Counted from the first letter of the stretch, positions 1 to 20,340 are shown. The stretch: 64,000 bases of DNA from Amorphochlora amoebiformis (GCA_054601695.1 BAAHQB010000298.1:1-64000); one strand, 5' to 3'. Notes: generated from the letters alone by a model not told the origin. Program-made: numbers and translations.

Positions 1-521
1 TATCTCTATCTCTCACTCTCTCTCTCTATTTCTCTATCTCTCTCTCTCCCTCTTCCTCCCTCTATCTCTCTCTCTCCCTCTTCCTCCCTCTCTCTATCTC
101 TCTATCTCTCTCTCTATCTCTTTCTCTCTATCTCTCCCTTTCTATCTCTCTCTCCCTCTATCTCTCTCTTCCTCTCTCTATCTCTCTCTCTCTCCCTCCC
201 TCTCTCCCTCCCTCTATCTCTCTCTCTCTCTCCCTCTATCTCTCTCTTTTTCTATCTTTTCCCTCTCTCCCTTTCTACATGTATATCTTTCTCTTTCTAT
301 CTCTATTTGTCTCTTTTTTTGCCTTTCTCTCTTTCTCTTTCTCTTTCTCTCTCTTTCTCGCTCTTTCTCTCTTTTTTTCCTCTCTCTCTCTCTCTTTCTC
401 TCTTTCTCGCTCTTTCTCTCTTTTTTTCCTCTCTCCCTCTCTCTCTTTCTCGCTCTTTCTCTCTTTTTTTCCTCTCTCTCTCTCTCTCTTTCTCTCTTTC
501 TCGCTCTTTCTCTCTTTTTTC

Positions 522-557
<36 letters not shown>

Positions 558-690
558 CTCTTTTTTTCCTCTCTCTCTCTCTTTCTCTCTTTCTCGCTCT
601 TTCTCTCTTTTTTTCCTCTCTCTCTCTCTTTCTCTCTTATTTTCTTTCCTCTCTTTTTCTCTTTCTCTCTCTCTATTTTCGATGGATATC
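1..690. repeat. (CT)n polypyrimidine block
   Basis: Almost pure C/T on the + strand, built from TCTCTC, TTTCTC and TATCTC words. From about 330 a unit of the type CTCGCTCTTTCTCTCTTTTTTT recurs roughly every 65 bases. The long open frames here, on both strands, translate only S/L/F or R/E/K repeats and are not genes. I see no exon-like island. Confidence 0.95.
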
Positions 691-736
691 CCCTTTTCTC
701 TCTCACTCTCGCCACCTATACTAGCATCGGATAAGG

Positions 737-811
<75 letters not shown>

Positions 812-897
812 TTCTGGCGACAATGTGTACCATGGCCAATATATTCAATATGGATAATCATGCACATGGATATACACAGGTATATACACATATAAAT

Positions 898-954
<57 letters not shown>

Positions 955-1029
955 GTATATATATATGCCAATATATTCGATATGGATAATCATGCACATG
1001 GATATACACAGGTATATACACCTATAAAT

Positions 1030-1066
<37 letters not shown>

Positions 1067-1178
1067 TTCTAATGCATCGTCGTATTTAGCATAGTTTGAT
1101 GGCGTATATATATATATACATATAGGTATATATATATACATATATACACATATATATTATATATATATATATATATAC
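691..1178. repeat. AT arrays with duplicated spacer and partial exon copy
   Basis: Several (AT)n tracts. A spacer of about 65 bases beginning CCAATATATTC is present at 834-900 and again at 966-1033. Bases 1061-1103 repeat, with few changes, the 3' end of the exon at 1179-1355 plus the start of its intron. No complete gene is visible. Confidence 0.8.
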
Positions 1179-1355
1179 ATATTTCTAATGCATCGTCGTA
1201 TTTAGCATAGTTAGATGGCGTGACAGGGGCTAACCCGCCCATGCCCGAGATCACTAGAGATCCCGGAGACCCCTCGGAGACTACCTTGCCGGTAGTACCG
1301 AGCTTCCAGATAATACCGGGGCACGTGTCATCACGCAACATCACGATTCGAGAAA
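1179..1355 (-). CDS. candidate internal exon, unknown protein
   Basis: I do not recognise the product. The island is open for 58 codons on the minus strand between AG at 1356-1357 and a GTATAT donor at 1178. It reads SRIVMLRDDTCPGIIWKLG, then a glycine-rich stretch, ending [10 protein letters not shown]. Base composition is balanced, unlike the AT arrays on both sides. It would start needing one base and end in phase 1. The last 35 or so bases and the donor are duplicated at 1061-1103, a pattern seen at other exons in the window. Neighbouring exons were not found, so strand and borders rest on the open frame and splice sites alone. Confidence 0.4.
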
Positions 1356-1399
1356 CTTCGAGATGTTCGAATTTATTTCGTAGAAACTTCGTGTATGAA

Positions 1400-1444
1400 G
1401 TGACGGACAATTGTATATATTATATATGATATATATATATATAC

Positions 1445-1525
<81 letters not shown>

Positions 1526-1594
1526 CAATGTGTGTGTGTGTGTGTTATATGTTATATATACACATATTTATATGTATATTATATGTATATATGT

Positions 1595-1639
<45 letters not shown>

Positions 1640-1701
1640 ATGTTTAATCATGCACACAGATACACATAGGTATACATACGTACATACATACATATATACA
1701 T

Positions 1702-1743
<42 letters not shown>

Positions 1744-1952
1744 TTATAAAAATATGTAGATATGCACATAAAAAGAAATATGCATAAACTAATAATGTAT
1801 ACATATTGAATACAATAGAGCTTATGTATGAACGTAATACCTTTGCATATATACTATATTTACAATAAATAAATGTATATATATATATATATATATTACC
1901 AACAAGATTTATACACATAAATATATAAATATATACATGCATATATATATAA

Positions 1953-1999
<47 letters not shown>

Positions 2000-2215
2000 G
2001 ATATATTATACATGTATATACATATAAATATTATATATACACATATAAATATATATATATATATATATTCAGGTGGTCTTTGTACTCGATTGCTTCCTAC
2101 ACTTAAGTAATACACATATACCACTACACTTAAGTAATACACATATACCATTACACTTACGTAATACATATATATCATTACACTTAAGTAATACACATAT
2201 ACCATTACTATAAAC
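1400..2215. repeat. AT-rich arrays and a 27-bp tandem repeat
   Basis: (AT)n tracts fill 1410-2070. At 2097-2210 a unit of about 27 bases, containing CACTTAAGTAATACACATAT, occurs four times with few differences. I see no exon-like island. Confidence 0.85.
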
Positions 2216-2231
2216 TACATTATCACTGACT

Positions 2232-3305
2232 CGGTTAGGGTTAGGGTTAGGATCAGATTATTCAGCATGTCTTAGTCCTAGGACCATTGACTCTAGGTTA
2301 GGGTCAGGCTTAGGGTTAGGGTTAGGGTTAGGGTTAGGGTTAGGGTTAAAGTTAGGATTAGGAATAGAATTAGGGTTAGAGTTAAAGTTAGGGTTAGGGT
2401 TAGGGTTAGAGTTAGGGTTAGAGTTAGGGTCAGAGTTAGGGTTAAGCTTCGGATTGATTAGGGTTAGCGTTAAGGTTAGGGTTAGGGTTAGAATTGGTTA
2501 GGAATATGATGAAATGCAGTTATAATATACGATGGTATTATAGTGCGTTATACTGTATTATACATTAGCTTATTGGATAGGATAGTATTATATATGATAC
2601 CTAACCCTAACCCTAACCCTAACTCTAACTCTAACCCTAATTCTATTCCTAATCCTAACCCTAACCCTAACCCTAACCCTAACCTAACCCTAACCTAACC
2701 GAATCAATGGTCCTCGGACTAAGACATACTGAATAATCTGATCCTAACCCTAACCCTAACCCTACCTCTAACCCTAACTCTTAACCCTAACCCTAACTCT
2801 AACCCTAACTCTTAACCCTAACCCTAAGCCTCACCCTAACCCTAACCCTAACCCTATCTCTAACCTAACCCTAACTCTAACCCTAACTCTAACCCTAACC
2901 CTAATCCCAACTCTTAACTCAAACCCAAAAATAACCCAAACTCTAACCCTAACTCTAACCCTAACCCTAACTCTAACCTAACCCTAACCCTAACCCTAAC
3001 TCTAATCTTAACCCTAACCCTAACCGAGTCAATGATCCTCGGACTAAGACATGCTGGATAATCTGATCCTAACCCTAACCTCAATCCTAACCCTAACCCT
3101 AACCCTAACCCTAACTAACCTTAACGTTAACCCTAACTCTAACCCTAACCCTAACATGCTGAATAATCTGATCCTAACCCTAACCCTAAGTCTAACCCTA
3201 ACCCTAACCCTAACTCTAACCGTAAGTCTAACCCTAACTCTAACTCTAACCCTAACCCTATCCCTAACTCTAACCCTAACCCTAACCCTAACCCTAACCC
3301 TAACG
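2232..3305. repeat. interstitial telomere-type arrays, inverted
   Basis: About 270 bases of degenerate TTAGGG on the + strand (2232-2500) are followed, after a short unique spacer (2505-2600), by about 700 bases in the opposite sense (CCCTAA, 2600-3305). Variants such as TTAGAG and TTAGGA are common. Copies of the 45-bp element described at 26846 lie at 2247-2287 (+), 2700-2750 (-), 3027-3066 (-) and a truncated one near 3155. Because the array is internal, inverted and degenerate, it is not a chromosome end. Confidence 0.9.
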
Positions 3306-3309
3306 TTAA

Positions 3310-3378
3310 TTAAGGTCTTGGGGTTTGGCTTCTACTTTTCTTTGTCACCCACGAAGATATATACTGGGGGTAATACAT

Positions 3379-3424
<46 letters not shown>

Positions 3425-3474
3425 ATATATATATACGTATATATATATATATATATTGATATAGATATGTATAT

Positions 3475-3506
<32 letters not shown>

Positions 3507-3603
3507 TATATATATATATATAAATATATATGTATGTCTGCATATTATACATGTACAGTAAACATATCTGTAAACATATTACGTAACACACACAAATTGA
3601 TTA

Positions 3604-3634
<31 letters not shown>

Positions 3635-3785
3635 AAATACGACATTAGCGTGTCAAGAACATACGCGCGATTAATCCGTTTCTTCCCATGCATTGAAAGG
3701 TCACTTCTTTCTTTTAACCCGATTTTTGAAAAATAAAAAAAAAATTAAAAAAAAATCGGCTCTTCAAGTTTTTTTTCTCTTCGTC
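3310..3785. repeat. AT arrays with a short unique stretch
   Basis: (AT)n tracts at 3390-3530 and 3603-3630 flank unique AT-rich sequence (3535-3600, 3631-3780) that includes oligo-A and oligo-T runs. No exon with convincing borders was seen. Confidence 0.7.
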
Positions 3786-4309
3786 TTTCGGTCATTCGAT
3801 TGCCTTCCTCTCTCTCTCTCTCTCTTTGAATTTCTCTCTTTTTCTTTCTTATTGCCTTTCCTCTCTATCTCTCTCTCTCGTTCTCTTTGAATTTCTCTCT
3901 TTTTCTTCTAATTGCTTTTCCACTCTCTCTCTCTCTCTCTTTGAACTCTCTTTTTCTTTCTAATGGCCTTTCCTCTCTCTCTCTCTCTCTCTCTCTCTTT
4001 GAATTTCTCTATTTTTCTTTCTAATTGCCTTTCCTCTCTCCCTCTCTCTCTCTCTTTGAATTTGTCTCTTTTTCTTTCTAATGGCCTTTCCTCTCTCTCT
4101 CTCTCTTTCTCTTTGAATTTCTCTCCTTTTCTTCTAATTGCTTTTCCTCTCTCTCTCTCTCTCTCTTTGAACTCTCTTTTTCTTTCTAATGGGCTTCCTC
4201 TCTCTCTCTCTCTCTCTCTTTGAATTTCTCTATTTTTCTTTCTAGTTGCCTTTCCTCTCTCCCTCTCTCTCTCTCTCTTTGAATTTGACTCTTTTTCTTT
4301 CTAATGGCC

Positions 4310-4348
<39 letters not shown>

Positions 4349-4560
4349 AATTTGTCTCTTTTCTTTCTAATGGCCTTTCCTCTCTCTCTCTCTCTCTCTC
4401 TCTTTGAATTTCTCTATTTTTTCTTTCTAATTGCCTTTCCTCTCTCCCTCTCTCTCTCTCTTTGAATTTGTCTCTTTTTCTTTCTAATGGTCTTTCCTCT
4501 CTCTCTCTCTCTCTTTCTCTCTCTTTGAATTTGTCTCTTTTCTTTTTCTAGCTCTTCATA
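3786..4560. repeat. tandem repeat of about 70-85 bp in a CT block
   Basis: A unit of CT dinucleotides followed by TTTGAATTTCTCT, then TTTTTCTTTCTAATTGCC, then TTTCC recurs about ten times. The open frame through it is a by-product of the repeat. Confidence 0.9.
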
Positions 4561-4886
4561 TATACAACAATTAAGATAAATGTGTTACCTACATAAATAT
4601 ATATATATATATATATATATGTAGGTGTGTATACATGTATATACTAATCGTATGTATTTGTAAACCTTGATGTGGAAATATACACCTATACATATATATA
4701 CATATATACATACATATATATGTATATATACATATATATATATATTACATTATATTACATGTATATATATATATATATATACATATATATTTTATATATA
4801 CATATATAAGGATTCGAGTTTGGATTTTCAGGCCCGCAATTGAAGTCGAGATGGAGGTTATATATATATGTATATATATATATATT

Positions 4887-4964
<78 letters not shown>

Positions 4965-5021
4965 TGTATATACATATATATATATATACATATATATTTA
5001 CATATATATATATACACACAC

Positions 5022-5055
<34 letters not shown>

Positions 5056-5210
5056 AATATATATATACACATCTGATACGTATATAAATGCATATACTAA
5101 TACTACATGTATTACATACATAACATATAATACATATATTTATATATATATAATATTAGGTATATAGTCATACATATATACATTTTTTTTTTTAAAAAAA
5201 AAGAAAGAAA
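4561..5210. repeat. AT arrays
   Basis: Mostly (AT)n, with about 45 bases of unique sequence at 4810-4856 that lack matching splice sites. No gene seen. Confidence 0.85.
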
Positions 5211-5244
5211 GTGATACATTGACAAATGAAGAGATATTTAGGAT

Positions 5245-7001
<1,757 letters not shown>

Positions 7002-7009
7002 AAAGGTGT

Positions 7010-9130
<2,121 letters not shown>

Positions 9131-9149
9131 ACCTCTTCTTCCGATTCAG

Positions 9150-9470
9150 GTCCATGCCCGTGCGTGAAGGCCATCTCATCATTCGAAATCCGTTCGGACG
9201 TCGCCAACAAGGCGGAATACTTTGAATACTTTGAATACTTTGAATACTTTGAATACTTTGAATACTTCAACTACAATGAGAATGGCCCCCGCCCCCTGGC
9301 CTGTCTTTTCGTTCGGGTTTTTCAGCATTTTTCTCGAAATTTTCTCGAGAATTTTCTCGGAATTTTCTCGATATTTTATATGTTTTTCTCTCGATATTTT
9401 TCAATTGCGATCGATGATGCACACACGCTGACTGCGCATGCATGCGGGGGCGGCGGCCCGGCCTTGTGAG
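9150..9470. other. ambiguous coding-like island with a 9-bp repeat
   Basis: A GC-richer island that is open on both strands. On + it follows a good acceptor (CTTCTTCCGATTCAG, ending 9149) and reads CPCVKAISSFEIRSDVANKA, then (EYF)5-6, then a Phe-rich tail to TGA near 9469. On - one frame starts MLKNPNEKTGQGAGAILIVV and continues as (KVF)n, and another reads KYS repeats, then [20 protein letters not shown] before a GTTTAG donor. The tandem repeat is TTTGAATAC (about 9216-9266). I cannot decide which strand is real, and no neighbouring exon settles it. Confidence 0.35.
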
Positions 9471-10914
9471 TGACTTTTAACATTTTTGAAGATTTAAACC
9501 ACGGCCGCAGGAGCACCAACTAATGACTAACGGTTGGGGATCATGCATCGGATATATAAAGTTAATAAAAGCCAGTCATGGCTGTCAAAATTATCATTGA
9601 AACGAACCATTTTTTTAATATCAATTTATACACTGAATATTGTACAAACTTAGTAACCTGCAACTTTCAACTATAGTTCTAGTAGTTGAATTATACGCAA
9701 GCGCTAAATTAGGGGACTATAGCTAGTATAGCTTTAATTTAGAGAGAGACAACTGTGTGGTGTATATACTAGATATAGCACCTTCAATAGAATGACCTGT
9801 GTCTAGTAATCTAGAGTAATGTCTAGATAATAATCTGGGGGACTGACTGTCGGAGCCCCAGGGGCTCCCGGGGGGCCCAGACTAGTATGCAGTACTTAGG
9901 AATGTATGATGCTAATCTGCCAGTTGTGTTACGAATGTATCTAATCCCAGCAAGATATGTACACACTGATATTCTTCTGGTCTGATCATAGACTCTGATG
10001 TCCTCAGATTGAGTAGATTTATCTTGTATTATTGTGAATCTTGAACGCTCCCACTCAATGTGAGTACTGGAAAGGATGGAAACACTGTCGAAACATAGTA
10101 CGTAGTAGTCGTAAGATACGTAAGTAGTATTAGTATGTTCGTGGGTACGTACGTATGGTATGTAGGCAGTAGGTACGCATGTTGTGCATGAGTACGTATG
10201 TTGTCATGCATGAGTACGTATGTTGTCAAGTTTGATACGTATGTAAGTTAAATACAGTACGCATGTGCACACGTTGGTGCGTACGTACTCTTAACTTCGC
10301 TAAGCATGCGCGAGACACTTATTTACTTACACATATCTCCGAAATACGAACAACAATAACGAGACAATTTAATTAGTACGTACCAGTAGTGATATGTAAA
10401 CAAAATAATACCAAATAATATACAGGCCTCAGTCATGACACTTGTCTACCTGTTGATAACTAGTATCAACTATATAATGATACGTCAATAAACATATAAA
10501 TAAAATATATATATATATATTAGAACATATACAAAACATATACACTACGGCTTACTATTTGAATAGGATTTCCAATTTTCTTACAGACCATCGTGATTAA
10601 TTTTTATGCACACAAAAAAAACATTTTCAACGGGCGCTAACGCGTCACGCCTCTAGATCGGTTGAGCAATCCAAGCGTTTCTACTTTCTACACAGCAGCA
10701 GTGGCCGACCCTACCCGCCGGGCCTACCTGGAGAGTTAGTTACGCTTAGGTTAAAATTGAGCTGGTTAGTGGCGGAATTGAGGCTAGGGGTCCTAGACGC
10801 TAGGCGATGGGAAGAGGGGCCGGGCCGTGATTAGGTTCATTTCACACTCTTTAGTATTAAGGTTCTCAAGGGGTCACGGACTATTTTACGTACATACATG
10901 TACATGTCAACCTG
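9471..10914. other. unique non-repetitive sequence, no gene recognised
   Basis: About 1.4 kb of largely unique sequence. It contains a GC-rich palindrome near 9853-9876 (GGAGCCCC / GGGGCTCC arms), imperfect repeats of GAGTACGTATGTTGTCA near 10185-10230, possible polyadenylation words (AATAAAA near 9565, AATAAA near 10489) and a short GC-rich patch at 10620-10830. No frame with credible exon borders was found. It could be intergenic DNA or a decayed mobile element, but I see no terminal repeats or element proteins. Confidence 0.5.
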
Positions 10915-10999
10915 TTTTCTCTCTCTTTCTCTCTCTCTCTCTATCTATCTCCCTCTTACCCCATTCCCTTTTCTCTCTCTTTCTCTCTCTCTTTTTCTC

Positions 11000-11094
<95 letters not shown>

Positions 11095-11197
11095 CTTACC
11101 CCATTCCCTTTTCTCTCTCTTTTTCTCTCTTTCTCTCTATTTCTCTCTCTCTCTATCTATCTATCTCCCTCTAACCCCATTCCGTTTTCTCTCTCCT

Positions 11198-11251
<54 letters not shown>

Positions 11252-11286
11252 CTATCTATCTCTCCCCCTCTTACCCCATTCCCTTT

Positions 11287-11321
<35 letters not shown>

Positions 11322-11425
11322 TTTTCTCTCTCTTTCTCTCTCTCTTCATCTATCTCCCTCCATGCCCTATCCCCTTTTTTTCTCTCTCTTTCTCTCTCTC
11401 TCTCTATCTCTCTCCCTCTCGTGTG
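10915..11425. repeat. CT block with an interspersed ACCCCATTCCCTTTT unit
   Basis: CT dinucleotides interrupted five times, about every 90-130 bases, by ATCTCCCTCTTACCCCATTC followed by CCTTTT or a close variant (near 10945, 11085, 11165, 11260, 11350). It lies just 3' of the Rieske gene. Confidence 0.9.
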
Positions 11426-11501
11426 TCCATGATCACACGGACATAAGCATGAGGTATTGAGGTATAAGATTAGGCAAGAAGCTTGCCAACCTGCGGGGGA
11501 T

Positions 11502-13820
<2,319 letters not shown>

Positions 13821-13981
13821 ACTCTCCGGCCTACGGGTTGGGGGATCACGTGTGACAGTATAGTGACATGGGGGAGAATCACATGCTTATATCGCATATT
13901 AGATATATACATATTATTTGTTAAGATATCTCAGCATATCATGATGACACGGTGACAAACCAGCGTGTCACGCCCGTGTCA
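13821..13981. promoter_or_regulatory. shared divergent promoter interval
   Basis: About 160 bases separate the first ATG of the Rieske gene (-) from the ATG of the C2H2 gene (+). The interval lacks microsatellites and contains GGATCACGTGTGACAG, which includes a CACGTG core near 13848. No TATA box is certain. A bidirectional promoter is an inference from the spacing. Confidence 0.45.
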
Positions 13982-14498
13982 ATGGCTTCCGGGCGCTGTT
14001 TGGTGCTGCTGACTGGGATGGTGGCGATAGTCGTATGCATCGGAGACGATGGAGCATGTCAACGGGAGGAAAGCAGGCTAGTGCGCGAGATTTTGAAGAA
14101 TGTAAGTCAGGGAGGGTGATTGTATCACTTTTGATGAAGGATGCTTTCCTTGGTCTTTTCCTCGCGTCTCTGGGCCTCTCTCTCCGTTCCTTTCCCTCTC
14201 TCTCTGAATCCCTCTTCATCTTGCCGACCCTTTTGCCGTGATTTACACACGTGTCAATATACATTCGACAGAATATATGGCCGTGGATGAAGGGGTATGC
14301 TTTCCCGCCGGGATGCGGTCTTGACGGGGAGAAGGATATATTTGGGGTGCAGGAGAAGAATAAGGTATGATTTTTCAATGAGGATATGTTTGTGTGTGAA
14401 AAGGCACGAGAGAGTGTTGGTTTGGAGACTATATGTTTGTGTACGGTATATTTTTAAATTGTATAAAATACGATTGCAATATGTGGATTGATAGATAG

Positions 14499-14540
<42 letters not shown>

Positions 14541-14554
14541 TATATGTTTATGCA

Positions 14555-14631
<77 letters not shown>

Positions 14632-14718
14632 ATAAGTGTGTGTTTATGTTTATACATATTTAAATTATGAATATATGTATACAAATATATATATATATAT
14701 ATATAATATAATATATTT

Positions 14719-14763
<45 letters not shown>

Positions 14764-14881
14764 GTACCTTAAACATGTCAAAATACTTCTCTGTGGATAC
14801 ATGCATTCGTACAAATATACATAATATACCACACGAACATAAAAATGTCAAATGAATGTTGTATATCAAATGTAAACATAC

Positions 14882-14930
<49 letters not shown>

Positions 14931-15086
14931 GTATATGTATATATATATATATATTTACATACATGTATTTCTTAACATCAGAAGAGAGTACGTCGGGGAT
15001 TGTGGGAGTGTAGGGCGTGTAATAAGGTGTTTATACATCTCGCTATTCATCCATTTCCATACGTATACTATATATATAAATATATA

Positions 15087-15138
<52 letters not shown>

Positions 15139-15321
15139 CATACATAAATGTATCTACATGTATGTATTATATAACTATTTATATATAGATATATTTACTT
15201 TAGATACGGACATATATATACATATATATATATATATATAATACCTACATAGCGCTTTCGGGCTGAGAAGTGGATCGACTTACACATGCACAGGTGTGTA
15301 TATACATATATATATATATTA

Positions 15322-15400
<79 letters not shown>

Positions 15401-15503
15401 ATATAATATATCTGTATATAAATATACATAAATACTCAACATACAATACCATAAACAAATAGCAAAAAATACATGGGTATATATTAAACAAATATATTTT
15501 TAC

Positions 15504-15560
<57 letters not shown>

Positions 15561-15662
15561 ATATAAATATTTATACATTATATAATAGTTATTTTTGTAT
15601 ATGTATGTATATGTATATATTATATGTATACATACATATATATATATATACATGTATAATAC

Positions 15663-15694
<32 letters not shown>

Positions 15695-16133
15695 TTATGC
15701 ATAAACGTATTTATATACGTAATACACATATATATACTTATGTACATACATATGTATAATATACATTTGCACAATAATTACAGAAAGCATCCATCACTTC
15801 TTCGGAACGAAAGCGCTGTGTGCCTAGGAGACGTCTGTCATATGCTCAATTGCGGTAACTATATCTGTGTATATGTATATTTTATCATGCAATATATTAT
15901 ATGGCGTTAAGTTGGTAGGTATTTATGGTAAATGCATATATGTATATACATAATATGTATTGTATACATACACACATATATACGTATTTTTAGTTACGAT
16001 TCGTGTTCTAGTATGGATTTGGATGTATTTATACATATATATATATATATATATATATAACAATAATAATATTAGTAATAGTAATAATAATAATGATAAT
16101 AGTAATAATAACATAAGTGTGTGTCAAAATATG

Positions 16134-16188
<55 letters not shown>

Positions 16189-16289
16189 ATATATATATAT
16201 ATATATATTTATATCTATATATATATATATATTATATAATATATATTTTGTATATACATTTATATATATATATATATGTGTGTATATAC

Positions 16290-16322
<33 letters not shown>

Positions 16323-16818
16323 ATATATATATATGCATGTATGGATATATAGGTATATGTATATCATATATATATATATACAATATACATATATATATAT
16401 ATATTTATATATGTATATTAAGGTATCTATTGCAGTCCCATAACTGATACATAGAATATTTCTCTTCAGGTAAATACAACCTGTACGTATATACATAAAT
16501 CTCTATATAAATATATATTTATATATACATACATACATTTACATATACTATATATATATATATATATTATAAACCAAATTACGAAGAATTACAAGGTATA
16601 TCTATACATATGTTTATACATATATATATATATATACAATACATATAATACATATATATATGTACTATAAACCTGAATACGACGGATTACGCGGTATATC
16701 CCTAACTATAAATATGTTTATGCATATATATACAATGCATATAATACATATATACATATATATATATACTATAAACCAAACTACGAAGAATTACGCGGTA
16801 TATCCCTAACTATACATA

Positions 16819-16864
<46 letters not shown>

Positions 16865-17206
16865 TATATATACAATACATATAATACAATATACATATAT
16901 ATTTATACATACATACACATTATAAACCAGAACACGAAGGATTTCGCGATATATATCCCTAACTATACACATGTCTATACATACATATATATATATATAT
17001 ATACAATACATATAATACATATATACATATACATACACATACTAAACCAAAGTACGAAGAATTGCGCAGTATACCCTAACTATACTTTTGTTTATACATA
17101 TATATACAATATATATATATATATAATACATATAGATATATATATATATACTGTAAGCCAAAATACCTTGGATTACGCGGTATACATCCCTAACTATACA
17201 TATGTT

Positions 17207-17244
<38 letters not shown>

Positions 17245-17327
17245 AATACAATACATACAATACATATATACACTTACATACTATAAACCAAAATACGAAT
17301 TACGCGGTATATTACATATGCTTATAC

Positions 17328-17378
<51 letters not shown>

Positions 17379-17819
17379 CATATAATACAATATACATATA
17401 TATATATATACTACAAACCAGAACACGAAGGATTACGCAATGGTTCCCCTTGGGGTGTGCGCAAATGCAACCCTGAATTAATCAACAATGAGAAGGTTCT
17501 TATCTTCACATCTTCGAGTCTCGAGGGATCTCGAGGGATCTCGAGGGATCTCGAGGGATCTCGCGTCCTCTTTTCTGATCTCTATATTCTCCATGGCTGT
17601 CTTTTTGGACTCTCTCCTTTTTCCCTTCCAGATTCTCTGTCCCTCTTTTTTGTCTTTCCTGTTTAGAGCAAGAAACGATACAATATTCTCTTTCTCTTTT
17701 TTTTTTCTCTCTCTCTCTCTCTCTCTCCCTCTCTTCGAATGGTTCGACTACTCACTCTATTTCACCTTGAGAACAACAAATCGATGCTTTGATGTATGAT
17801 TTCTCTTCTCTTCTCTCTC

Positions 17820-17859
<40 letters not shown>

Positions 17860-17956
17860 CAGATGGTCAGTCTATACTTCTATTCTTCTCTCTTTGTCTA
17901 TTACTCTCTCCATTCTTTTTTGTTGGCTTTCTTTTCATGTGTGTATCTCTATGTTG

Positions 17957-17991
<35 letters not shown>

Positions 17992-17998
17992 GGTTATA

Positions 17999-18055
<57 letters not shown>

Positions 18056-18075
18056 TAATATACATATATATACAC

Positions 18076-18109
<34 letters not shown>

Positions 18110-20140
18110 ATATATATATGTTTATATATTTATATATATAACATATAATATATATATATATATATTATATATATATATATATTGGGTTTCTTTTAGTGTG
18201 TATCTCTATGCTGATCTCTTTGTTCTACTTCCTCTTGTTATATATACATATATATATATATATATATAAAATGTATATATATATACACATATTGTTTCAT
18301 ATATGTCCGTGCCAGACCCTAATTCTTGTATACATATGAATGTAAATATATACATATATATATATATATATATTAATATACATTATATAGGTTTATTGTA
18401 TTAAAATTGCGTCTACATGTTTTCCGCGTCAGGCGTCCAAACTCTCAAACGACCTGCATGGTCAAATACCTCTTGAATTTATCGCATATATCTTACATTT
18501 ATCTTACATATATCTTACAATTATCCACATATATATCTTACATTTATCCACATATATCTTACATTTATCCACATATATCTTAAATTTATCACATATATCT
18601 TACAATTATCTTACATATATCTTACAATTATCCACATATATATCTTACATTTATCCACATATGTCTTAAATCTATCACATATATCTTACATTTATCTTAC
18701 ATATATCTTACATTTATCCACATATATATCTTACATTTATCCACATATATCTTAAATCTATCACATCTATCTTACATTTATCTTACATTTATCTTACAAT
18801 TATCCACATATATATCTTACATTTATCCACATATATCTTAAATCTATCACATCTATCTTACATTTATCTTACATTTATCTTACAATTATCCACATATATC
18901 TTACATTTATCCACATATATCTTAAATTTATCACATATATCTTACATTTATCTTACATATATCTTACATTTATCCACATATATATCTTACATTTATCCAC
19001 ATATATCTTAAATCTATCACATCTATCTTACATTTATCTTACATTTATCTTACAATTATCCACATATATATCTTACATTTATCCACATATATCTTAAATC
19101 TATCACATATATCTTACATTTATCTTACATTTATCTTATCCACATATATCTCTTATATTTATCCACATATATATATCTTACATTTATCCACATATATCTT
19201 ACATTTATCGACATATATCTCACATTTATCCGAATTTATCTTATATTTATCCACATACATCTTACATTTATCCACATATATCTTACGTTTATCCACATAT
19301 ATCTTACATTTATCCACACATATCTTATATATATTTATCCACATATATCTTACGTTTATCCACATATATCTTATATTTATCCACATATATATATCTTATA
19401 TTTATCCACATATATCTTATATTTATCCACATATATCTTACGCTTATCAACATATATCTTACATTTGTCCACATATATCTTGCATTTATCCACATATATC
19501 TTACATTTATCACAATATATCTTACGTTTATCCACATATATCTTACGTTTATCCACATATATCTTATATTTATCCACATTTATCTTACATTTATCCACAT
19601 ATATCTAACACTTATCCACATATATCTTACGTTTATCCACATATATCTTATATATATCCATATATCCTACGTTTATCCACATATATCTTACATTTATCCA
19701 CATATATCTTACGCCCACATTTATCTTACACTTATCCACATATATCTCACGTTTATTCACATATATCTTACATTTATCCGAATTTATCTTATATTTATCC
19801 ACATATATCTTACATTTATCCACATATATCTTACGTTTATCCACATATATCTTACATTTATCCACATATATCTTACATTTATCCACATATATCTTACATT
19901 TATCCACATATATCTTACATTTATCCACATGATATACATATTTGCATATAATAAATAATATTCAGATAGATTCATAGACGAGGTATGTGAGAGGATAAAG
20001 TGCGATAACAGGGGCTATCGCATCCAAATGTTCCAGGTATTTATTTAATATCTCCACATATGCACGTGTATATATGACATTGTATGTGCCTTACATCCGT
20101 GTGGTATATGTACCAAAATGTCTTAGGTGTTGGCTAGTTT

Positions 20141-20178
<38 letters not shown>

Positions 20179-20288
20179 CATACATATATATATATATATA
20201 TGTATGTGCATGTATGTACATGTGTTCCACATAGATATGTACATTTGTTTATGTGTGATTATGTATATGTATATATATATGTAATTAC

Positions 20289-20334
<46 letters not shown>

Positions 20335-20340
20335 CATATG

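Noticed and set aside
2232-3305. A real chromosome end
   Set aside because: The arrays are internal, inverted, degenerate and flanked by other sequence; many similar blocks lie within introns.
14982-15026. Exon of ribosomal protein eL43 ([13 protein letters not shown] resembles KRGAAGIWTCSCCKK)
   Set aside because: Neighbouring exons continue it as a C2H2 finger ([16 protein letters not shown]) in phase, and no other eL43 parts are present.
18480-19935. CRISPR-like array
   Set aside because: Units of 21 bp are contiguous with no unique spacers, and the genome is eukaryotic.
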